Source of the DNA: Deltaproteobacteria bacterium
GTDB taxonomy: Bacteria; Myxococcota_A; Polyangia; Haliangiales; Haliangiaceae
Reading direction: 5' to 3'
Assembly (NCBI GenBank): GCA_013696695.1
Contig: JACCYD010000554.1
Location: 1-5,111, forward strand
Length of the DNA: 5,111 nucleotides
Below, piece by piece: positions 1 through 4,855 of the stretch (positions within the stretch are counted from its first letter, which is position 1; each line of letters opens with the position of its first letter). The position numbers and the translations under genes are program-made. The notes below the pieces were generated by a model. It did no database searches. It was not told the DNA's origin and worked only from the letters and a program-made list of their open reading frames with translations.

Positions 1-1
1 G

Positions 2-22
2 CGCGAAGTCGGGTCCTTCGTG
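2..22. repeat. Short inverted repeat, hairpin 1 of the left-edge cluster
   Basis: CGAAG at 4-8 pairs with CTTCG at 16-20. The stem extends outward by a G.T wobble (3/21) and C2-G22, giving 7 pairs around a 7-nt TCGGGTC loop. Six bases of that loop (10-15) are complementary to GACCCG at 199-204, so a long-range contact is possible but unproven. On its own such a stem is common in GC-rich DNA. It is listed because two much stronger hairpins follow directly. The window edge may cut off further structure to the left. Confidence 0.4.
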
Positions 23-32
23 GAGCACTAGA

Positions 33-101
33 ACAGAACCGACCGCGAAGCCCATCATTAGGTGAGACATCACCTGGTGTGGATTTCGCGATCGGTTCCG
101 T
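33..101. repeat. Long imperfect palindrome, 69-nt hairpin
   Basis: The two arms pair almost along their whole length around a GACA loop (66-69). Inner stem: 56-65 pairs with 70-79, 10 pairs including two G.T wobbles. After a one-base bulge (T55), 52-54 pairs with 80-82. C51/A83 is a mismatch and G50/T84 a wobble. Then 36-49 pairs with 85-98 at 13 of 14 positions (mismatch C43/A91). After a further mismatch, 33-34 pairs with 100-101. About 29 of 32 opposed positions pair. No T-run follows, so it is not a classical intrinsic terminator. It could be the stem of a structured RNA, a 3'-UTR element, a dispersed palindromic repeat or the end of a mobile element. The pairing is directly visible; the role is unknown. 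Confidence 0.8.
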
Positions 102-104
102 GCA

Positions 105-142
105 GCGTCACGCGTTCGTATGACGAACAGCGCAGGTGACGC
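105..142. repeat. Second extended imperfect hairpin
   Basis: GCGTCAC (105-111) pairs perfectly with GTGACGC (136-142). Inside it, GTTCG (114-118) pairs with CGAAC (124-128) around a TATGA loop, and 112-113 pairs with 130-131 across a single bulged A129. In all, 14 pairs are interrupted only by 3'-side bulges (A129 and 132-135). It begins three bases after the 33-101 hairpin, so the two together form a compact structured block. A weaker 5-bp stem (159-163 with 176-180) follows. Function unknown. Confidence 0.65.
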
Positions 143-290
143 GCGGTCAGCGGTTCCACGGCCGTTTTGATCTGAGGCCGACATCGCCGATCACGTGTGA
201 CCCGCGAAGCCGCCGAGGCGACCTTTCGACAAGGCCCCTCGAGCCAGCACGAGTGCTACTTCCTGCGTGAAATGTTGAGGACATACAGAT

Positions 291-307
291 GCAGGGAAAA
301 AACCTGC
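291..307. repeat. Inverted repeat with A-tract loop in leader
   Basis: GCAGG (291-295) and CCTGC (303-307) are perfect reverse complements separated by GAAAAAA. The run of six A is unusual for this GC-rich window. The element ends 49 bp before the lipoprotein ATG, so it could be an operator half-site pair or a small leader hairpin. Five base pairs is modest and chance is possible. Confidence 0.3.
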
Positions 308-343
308 GACCTTGTCCGCCAACAGCCTCACAATACGCACTGG

Positions 344-351
344 GGAAGGAG
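344..351 (+). promoter_or_regulatory. Ribosome binding site deciding the ATG at 357
   Basis: GGAAGGAG ends five bases before the ATG at 357, a near-ideal Shine-Dalgarno sequence. It selects this ATG over the in-frame TTG at 312, which would add 15 residues in front of the signal peptide. Confidence 0.85.
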
Positions 352-356
352 CACGA

Positions 357-1397
357 ATGTTTGCTCGCTGGCTCGTCCTATTGTTTGCGCTCGTGGGTTG
401 TGTTGGAGACGACGCACCATCTGGGGATGACGAACCGCTTGGCGGGTCACGCACCGTGACCGGCGAGGTCGTCGACTTCGAGACCAATGCGGCCGTCGGT
501 GGTGCCGCAAGCGTGTCGACGTCGGGCGTCCTGCCGGCGCCGCGCGTCACCTCGCAAGGTGCGTCGTTCACGATCGAAGGCATCCCCGACAACTCGACGT
601 TCCAGATCCTCGCGTCGGTGACGCCGACGCATCGTCCGACGTTCGGACCGTCGATCGATGTCCTCGTCGAGAATGTCTCGGGGGTCGCCACCCCGGCGGT
701 CAGCGAGACGTTCCTCGCCGGCCTGGCGACGGCGTTCGGGGTCTCACCCACGGCGGCGCGCGGCGTGTTGCTCGCGCAGCTCGTCGACGACGGCGGTGCG
801 CCAAAGGCCGGTGTCGCCGGCAACCAGCTCGTGCTCGCGGGCGGCGTCGATGGCCCGTTCTTCCTCGACGCGAACCTCGCACCCGACGACGGCGCGACGT
901 CGAGCTCGGCCTCGGGCTACGTCGTGTTCTTCGAGGTCCCCGCCGGCGTCGCCGAATTCGGTCAAGCCGCAGCCCCCACCGTCACGCTCGTGATGCCGTC
1001 GTCACCGGTCAACGCGGGTGCGGTCACGATCGCACGCGTCGTCGTCACCGATGGCGCGCCCGAGCTGCCCCAGAACGTCCAGTTCGTGCGCGACATCATC
1101 CCGATCTTCCAGCTCGGGGGTGGTGGGCGTGGCTGCGCGGCATGCCACTCGGGTGGCGGCATCGGTAAGGATCTCGGCGGGCTCAAGCTCGACGGTCCGA
1201 CGCAGCAGGTCTACGCCGAGCTCAAGGAGGATCCGACGCGGATCGTCCTCGCGACGCCCGAGACTAGCTTGCTGCTGCGCATGCCATCCCGCGAAGATCC
1301 CGCGGACACGCATCCGAACGTCACGTTCGCGAGCGAAGCCGATCCCGACTACCTGAAGATCTTGGTGTGGATCAGCGAAGGCGCGCTGCAGAACTAA
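357..1397 (+). CDS. Lipoprotein with c-type heme motif and carboxypeptidase-regulatory-like segments
   Basis: 346 residues. The ATG follows a strong ribosome binding site and begins a lipoprotein signal peptide: a hydrophobic core at residues 5-14, then lipobox L12-V-G-C15. An acidic linker (18-26) follows the lipidated Cys. Residues 32-88 (TVTGEVVDFETN...FTIEGIP) and about 134-232 (GVLLAQLVDDGG...GYVVFFEVPAG) resemble carboxypeptidase-regulatory-like or transthyretin-like beta-sandwich domains, common in myxobacterial surface proteins. The C-terminal region, preceded by VQFVRDIIPIF (241-251), has C260-A-A-C-H264, the canonical covalent heme c motif with His264 as proximal ligand. Met309 (LLLRMPS) is a candidate distal ligand, and the KILVWISEGA helix (334-343) matches the end of planctomycete-type cytochrome c domains. 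Probably an exported, membrane-anchored single-heme electron carrier or a degenerate relative; the redox partner is unknown. Its stop overlaps the stop of the convergent response regulator gene. Confident on lipoprotein and heme motif, less on the beta domains. Confidence 0.9.
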   Translation: MFARWLVLLFALVGCVGDDAPSGDDEPLGGSRTVTGEVVDFETNAAVGGAASVSTSGVLPAPRVTSQGASFTIEGIPDNSTFQILASVTPTHRPTFGPSIDVLVENVSGVATPAVSETFLAGLATAFGVSPTAARGVLLAQLVDDGGAPKAGVAGNQLVLAGGVDGPFFLDANLAPDDGATSSSASGYVVFFEVPAGVAEFGQAAAPTVTLVMPSSPVNAGAVTIARVVVTDGAPELPQNVQFVRDIIPIFQLGGGGRGCAACHSGGGIGKDLGGLKLDGPTQQVYAELKEDPTRIVLATPETSLLLRMPSREDPADTHPNVTFASEADPDYLKILVWISEGALQN

Positions 1398-1750
1398 CCC
1401 AGGATCTGCTTCACGCGGGTGATCAGCTCTTCCATCCCGCCCTCTTTGGAGATGAAGCCGTCCACCTTCGCCGCCTGGGCTCGCTCGTGCAGCTCGCCCT
1501 TCGATAAGCTCGAGAACAGATAGATCGGCGTGGTGACGCCACGCTCGTTGCGCAACACCGCAGCGACGTCGTCGCCGAACAACTCCGGCATCTGCACGTC
1601 CATGAGGATGAGGTCGTAGCCGGTCAGGCTCTTCGACATCAGCTCCTCGAAGGTGGTCCGCACCGAGACCTCGTAGCCGGCCTTCCCCAAGGCATAAACG
1701 GCGGCCGCCTGGATGATCGGGCTGTCTTCAACGAGGATAATTCGCTTCAT
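1394..1750 (-). CDS. Single-domain response regulator (CheY-like receiver)
   Basis: 118 residues, almost exactly one receiver (REC) domain with no output domain. All key positions are present: acidic pair E8/D9 for Mg2+ binding, phospho-acceptor D51 in LILMDVQMPE, S80 at the conserved Thr/Ser position, switch aromatic F99 and conserved K102. The spacing S80-K102 equals CheY T87-K109. It should therefore accept phosphate from a histidine kinase and act by protein-protein contact in the cytoplasm, or serve as a phosphate relay or sink. No histidine kinase or chemotaxis gene is in the window, so its partner is unknown and a specific name such as CheY or DivK is not justified. The ATG is preceded by GAAAGAG with 6-nt spacing. 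It is transcribed away from the propeller-like lipoprotein gene and its stop overlaps that of the heme lipoprotein. Confidence 0.93.
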   Translation of the reverse strand: MKRIILVEDSPIIQAAAVYALGKAGYEVSVRTTFEELMSKSLTGYDLILMDVQMPELFGDDVAAVLRNERGVTTPIYLFSSLSKGELHERAQAAKVDGFISKEGGMEELITRVKQILG

Positions 1751-1756
1751 CTAACG

Positions 1757-1763
1757 CTCTTTC
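1757..1763 (-). promoter_or_regulatory. Probable ribosome binding site of the response regulator
   Basis: On the minus strand GAAAGAG ends six bases before the ATG. It is weaker than AGGAGG but well placed. It overlaps a perfect 8-bp palindrome TTTCGAAA (1760-1767). Confidence 0.5.
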
Positions 1764-1860
1764 GAAATGCCATCATCGCCGACTAAGAGGGCGGGACTGC
1801 AAGGGAAACCTCGGGATCACCGTGAAGTCGACCTGGTGCGACGGGAGCAAAGAGAACTCG

Positions 1861-1879
1861 TCCGGTATCTTGCACCGGA
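1861..1879. promoter_or_regulatory. Inverted repeat, candidate operator
   Basis: TCCGGT (1861-1866) and ACCGGA (1874-1879) are perfect reverse complements with a 7-bp spacer. A further CCGG lies at 1885-1888. The three CCGG cores start at 1862, 1875 and 1885, so 13 and 10 bp apart, roughly one helical turn each. They overlap and flank the proposed -35 of the lipoprotein promoter, where a regulator could act. CCGG is frequent in GC-rich DNA, so chance remains possible. Confidence 0.35.
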
Positions 1880-1899
1880 ATTGCCCGGTCCTGGATAAT
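1871..1899 (+). promoter_or_regulatory. Candidate promoter giving a near-leaderless mRNA
   Basis: GATAAT (1894-1899) matches five of six bases of the sigma-70 -10 consensus, an AT-rich island in GC-rich sequence. TGCACC (1871-1876) lies 17 bp upstream; TTGCAC at 1870-1875 with 18 bp is an alternative -35. Neither is a close match to TTGACA. Transcription would start at about 1905-1907, at the ATG itself (1906). This fits the absence of a properly spaced Shine-Dalgarno sequence. Confidence 0.4.
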
Positions 1900-1905
1900 G
1901 GTGGA

Positions 1906-3033
1906 ATGCGCGTTTTCTGCACCACGATACTTCTCCTCGGCACCGGCTGCTTGGGCGACGACAACCGGCCGCAGATCGATGATCCGCTGGTTCCCGAAAT
2001 GGACGGCATCGGCGAATTCGGCGAGCTCGTCCCCGTTCACGGTGTCCACCGGGTCGCCGCGGTTTGCGACCAGCGAGCCTGGGACATCCTGCCCGATACC
2101 AAGCACCTCGACGTCGCGGTGGTTCAGACCAGCACCGGTGCCTCGGTGTTCGGCGTCCCGAAAGCCGGCGGTGCCGTGCGTGGCTTCCGCGTCGATCAAC
2201 GCGGTGACGCGTTCGACCGCGACGTGACCACGATCCGCGACGACCGCAACTACACCGCCGTGTCCGCGAGTGTCGCGGCCGGTCGGCTCGTGGTGGCCTC
2301 GGTGGTCGACGACAAGATCGCGATCGACATCGTCCGCGACGATCTCGGCGCCGTCCACGGCCTCGGCGATGTCTCGGGATCGTTGGCCACCGACGTTCCG
2401 ATGATCACGTCGCGGGATCAGCAGGTCGCGCTCGTCGGCGGACCGTTCGGCGTGTTCGCGAATGGCTTCACCGGTGCCACCTGGGCAACGACCGGCGAGA
2501 CCGCGGTGACGAAGAGCTCGATCACGTCGCTGACGTCGACCAAGTACCTCGACGACGCGGTCTTCGCGTGGTCGACGGACACCAAGGAATGCAACCTCCA
2601 GCACTTCGCGACGGGCAGCACGTCGACGCGCAAGTTCGGTTGCGAGGGCGCACGCATCTCGATGAACGAGACGGATGCTCGCGGCATGTTGGTGTTCGAA
2701 GAGGCCGGCAACGTCTTCCGGTCCAACATCTACCTCGGTGGCGGCGACGAGCTTCAGGTCAAGGTGCCGGTCGCCGAAATTGCGCGCTCGCCGCGCGTCG
2801 TGTTCGACGGTACGTATCACTGGGTCAGCTACATCGACGCGCGCGGTGACGTTGTCGTCGGCTTCGTCGACGAGCGCGGAAACCTGGTGTCACGCGCCCT
2901 GGAAGGCACGGCTCCGGCGGAGAACGACGCGTACGACCTCGCCGTGTTCGCCAATGGTGTGTGGGTCGTCGGCGTGAACGATGACGGCTTCGGTGCACAG
3001 CGCATGTGCATCCAAGACAAGCTCGATCAGTAG
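1906..3033 (+). CDS. Predicted lipoprotein, probably a beta-propeller fold; function unknown
   Basis: 375 residues from the ATG at 1906, chosen because it starts the export signal directly; an in-frame GTG at 1822 would add 28 hydrophilic residues. Residues 1-14 form a short signal with hydrophobic core (I8-L11), then C15 followed by LGDD. The lipobox is G12-T-G-C15: Gly at -3 is atypical, so lipidation is likely but not certain. The mature part has about seven loosely repeated blocks of some 40 residues (about 68-104, 115-153, 172-196, 215-252, 255-293, 295-334, 342-368), alternating hydrophobic strands with polar turns, as in VVFDGTYHWVSYIDARGDVVVGFVDERGNL. This suggests a seven-bladed propeller. 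Four non-lipid Cys in the mature part (54, 229, 246, 368) could form two disulfides, with 54-368 tying the ends. No catalytic motif or known family is recognised. It is divergent from the response regulator gene, and its end overlaps the convergent TIGR02996 gene by 7 bp. Confidence 0.82.
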   Translation: MRVFCTTILLLGTGCLGDDNRPQIDDPLVPEMDGIGEFGELVPVHGVHRVAAVCDQRAWDILPDTKHLDVAVVQTSTGASVFGVPKAGGAVRGFRVDQRGDAFDRDVTTIRDDRNYTAVSASVAAGRLVVASVVDDKIAIDIVRDDLGAVHGLGDVSGSLATDVPMITSRDQQVALVGGPFGVFANGFTGATWATTGETAVTKSSITSLTSTKYLDDAVFAWSTDTKECNLQHFATGSTSTRKFGCEGARISMNETDARGMLVFEEAGNVFRSNIYLGGGDELQVKVPVAEIARSPRVVFDGTYHWVSYIDARGDVVVGFVDERGNLVSRALEGTAPAENDAYDLAVFANGVWVVGVNDDGFGAQRMCIQDKLDQ

Positions 3034-4805
3034 CCGACGTCGCAGAGGTCGAGCTTCATCTGCTCGGCCGCTGCGCGAAGCCGCGCGACTTGTTGCAGAT
3101 CCGTGTCGCGCCGCGTGGTGATGCGGAGCTCGCGCACCGTCGCGGGTAGCGAGTCGAGGACGCCGATCGCTTCGTTGATCAGGATCTCGCTCCACGGGCT
3201 GTTCGTCGTCGGGCCGACCGTGAGCGTCGCCGTGCGATAGCCGACGTCGCCGCCCCGTGTGAGCTCGAGGAACGTGGTGTGGTAATCCGGTCCGAGCTCG
3301 AAGCGCAGATGGTTTGTGGGCGCGTCGCGCAACATGCTGGCAAACAGCGCGAGTGCCGGACCGCGATCGACCGTCCACGTGCCGCGGTAGTCGAACACGA
3401 AACCGATCGTGTCGAGGCGATGGATCAGTTGCGAGCCCGACAGCGGCGCGACGATCAGATCCGGCGATGCGACGACGACGAGCTCGCGCAGTTTCGGCAG
3501 CGCGCTGCAGCTGCACAGCGCCGCGACCTCCTGGGCTTGCGGCACGTAGATCCATCGCCCTTGCACGCCCGGCCGGACCGAGTCGTTGTTCTCGAGCGCA
3601 TCCTCCCAGTGCTCGTCGGTCTGGACGCCGGCGTAGCGCAGGGCTTCGATCGGTCGCTCGGTGCCGACGAGTAGATCGTTCCACGAGCTTGGCAGCTCCT
3701 CGTGATTGCGAGCCTCGTAGGACGTGAACGACAGCCGGCGCAGGCCCTTCATCACCGGATGCAGCGCGATCAATGCCGAGCCCGAGATCGTGCGCACCGT
3801 CGCCCACGCGGGATGACCGGCGAGCTTGCGCAGCCGATCGACGTGGCGGTTGTCGACCTTGCACTCGGAGAGGAACCCGCGCGCGAATTCGTAGCCGGCC
3901 ATCACCACGGGTGCGAGATCGCCGAGCCATTGCTTGCCGTAGACGGTGAGCAGCTCCTTCTCGCGCTTCTTCGCGTCGCGATCGAGCTCGGGGCGAAGCT
4001 GCAGCGAGATGAATTCGCCGCGCGGATCGCCGCGTTCGAGAAGGGCGTCCGCGTAGACCAAGCGGGGCGCGTCGTCATCGGGGTTGTCGTGGATGGCTTC
4101 GAGCAGCGCCTCGAGATTCTTCGAGCCGCGGCTGAGCTTGCCGACGCCGATGCCGGCCTGCGTGAGCATGCCGAGGATGTCGGCGACCTCGACGGGCTCG
4201 GAGCGGACGATGCCCGATGGAATGGTGGCGCGCAGCGCGGCGATCTTGGTGCGCAGCCAGCTCTGCATCGTCACCGCGACGCCCTGCGCGTTGCAGTGCT
4301 CGAGGCGGCGCAGCTGTTCGGTGTCGGTGATCGTGGCTGCGAGCGGAAACAGCGCGGTCCAGAACGGCCGTGTCGACCCCGCGCGATACGGCACGTGATC
4401 GATCCAGTCGACGATCGCGGCATCGATGCGTGGATCGGGCATCCACCTCTTGATCCACGTCAGCCGCTTCTTCGCATCACCGGATGACACGTCGGTGAGC
4501 GTGTCGAGCAACATCGGTATATCTTGCGGCGTCGCCTTCGCGGCGAGCGCGTTCCACGCGGCGATCGCGGCCATCGTCTTGCCGCGCAGGTTCGGAGACG
4601 TGCGCAAGCGGGACGACAGCGCGAGGATCGCGTCGGCGAGTGAGGTGGAGGGATGGGTCTTCCAGGCGACGAGCAACGCCGCGAGCGCGGCCGGCAGCCG
4701 CCCTGCGCGCACCGCATCACGTGCCGTGGCGAGCGGATTCGCGGGTGGCAGGTTCCGGCGAGGTTGCTTCGCCGCTGCCTTGTTCGGCTTCCGCGCGACT
4801 GCCAT
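3027..4805 (-). CDS. TIGR02996 (repeat-companion) domain protein with LRR-like segments
   Basis: 592 residues from the ATG at 4805. A GTG at 4844 would add 13 residues but lies only 11 bp from the divergent kinase start and inside a possible -35, so the ATG is preferred. No signal peptide or membrane segment; the N-terminus is basic and Ala/Lys-rich (6-18). Residues 24-230 are Ala-rich and probably helical. Residues about 231-275 carry the TIGR02996 signature LLEAI..NPDDDAPRLVYADALLERGDPRGEFISLQL, a short domain found mainly in planctomycetes and myxobacteria next to repeat arrays. The C-terminal half has scattered leucine-rich-like strands (GLRRLSFTS 354-362, LPKLRELVV 436-444, RELRITT 558-564), consistent with degenerate LRRs. 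Probably a cytoplasmic protein-interaction scaffold; no enzymatic motif is seen. It is divergent from a Ser/Thr kinase gene, so substrate or partner is a reasonable but untested guess. Confidence 0.88.
   Translation of the reverse strand: MAVARKPNKAAAKQPRRNLPPANPLATARDAVRAGRLPAALAALLVAWKTHPSTSLADAILALSSRLRTSPNLRGKTMAAIAAWNALAAKATPQDIPMLLDTLTDVSSGDAKKRLTWIKRWMPDPRIDAAIVDWIDHVPYRAGSTRPFWTALFPLAATITDTEQLRRLEHCNAQGVAVTMQSWLRTKIAALRATIPSGIVRSEPVEVADILGMLTQAGIGVGKLSRGSKNLEALLEAIHDNPDDDAPRLVYADALLERGDPRGEFISLQLRPELDRDAKKREKELLTVYGKQWLGDLAPVVMAGYEFARGFLSECKVDNRHVDRLRKLAGHPAWATVRTISGSALIALHPVMKGLRRLSFTSYEARNHEELPSSWNDLLVGTERPIEALRYAGVQTDEHWEDALENNDSVRPGVQGRWIYVPQAQEVAALCSCSALPKLRELVVVASPDLIVAPLSGSQLIHRLDTIGFVFDYRGTWTVDRGPALALFASMLRDAPTNHLRFELGPDYHTTFLELTRGGDVGYRTATLTVGPTTNSPWSEILINEAIGVLDSLPATVRELRITTRRDTDLQQVARLRAAAEQMKLDLCDVGY
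3981..4115 (-). other. TIGR02996 domain coding segment
   Basis: Encodes residues about 231-275 of the 592-residue protein. The invariant-looking core is DAPRLVYADALLERGDPRGEF (245-265), followed by ISLQ. A single copy is present. Family recognition is from memory of the motif, not from a profile search. Confidence 0.85.
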
Positions 4806-4814
4806 TCCCCGCGG

Positions 4815-4843
4815 AGTATTGCGCGACGACCGGCCGGGGTGCA
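4815..4843 (-). promoter_or_regulatory. Candidate promoter of the TIGR02996 gene
   Basis: On the minus strand TGCACC (4843-4838) is followed after 17 bp by AATACT (4820-4815), four of six matches to the -10 consensus. The ATG starts 9 bp later. The -35-like hexamer and spacer are identical in sequence and length to those proposed before the lipoprotein gene at 1906. The match is weak by itself. TGCACC lies in the 8-bp palindrome GGTGCACC (4838-4845). Confidence 0.3.
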
Positions 4844-4855
4844 CCCTCGGTGCGC

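Larger units (their letters stand above)
143..356. other. Intergenic leader before the heme lipoprotein gene
   Basis: No convincing coding region is seen in 1-356; the frames that stay open here do not have the codon composition of the genes to the right. Apart from the left hairpins, this stretch holds a CACGTG palindrome (192-197), a small AGCAC/GTGCT inverted repeat (246-257), an inverted repeat with an A6 tract at 291-307, and the ribosome binding site at 344-351. The promoter of the downstream lipoprotein must lie here or further left, but I cannot identify a convincing -35/-10 pair. Confidence 0.6.

Noticed and set aside
2..31. Possible C-terminal end of an upstream + strand gene (REVGSFVEH then TAG)
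   Set aside because: The codons are G/C-rich at third positions and a stop just before the long hairpin would fit a 3' end, but nine codons are too few and the stretch overlaps hairpin 2-22. Left-flanking sequence is needed.
33..101. Integron attC site or classical intrinsic terminator
   Set aside because: No RYYYAAC/GTTRRRY core sites at the arm ends and no T-run after the stem.
1..190. tRNA gene in the structured left region
   Set aside because: No GGTTCRANYCC-type T-loop and no cloverleaf could be assembled on either strand.
192..197. CACGTG palindrome as a regulator site
   Set aside because: A six-base palindrome is expected by chance in GC-rich DNA and nothing else supports it.
191..823. 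210-residue minus-strand open frame
   Set aside because: It lies antisense to the heme lipoprotein, has no domain and a low-complexity Pro/Ser/Thr/Arg-rich composition typical of a high-GC shadow frame.
1783..2820. 345-residue minus-strand open frame opposite the propeller-like lipoprotein
   Set aside because: Arg/Asp/His-rich composition without a recognisable domain. The + strand frame has a signal peptide and patterned strands.
2890..3930. 346-residue minus-strand open frame in another frame of the TIGR02996 gene
   Set aside because: Extremely Arg/Ala-rich and overlaps two better supported genes.
3702..4487. 261-residue + strand open frame opposite the TIGR02996 gene
   Set aside because: No domain and shadow-like composition. 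The opposite strand encodes the clear TIGR02996 motif.
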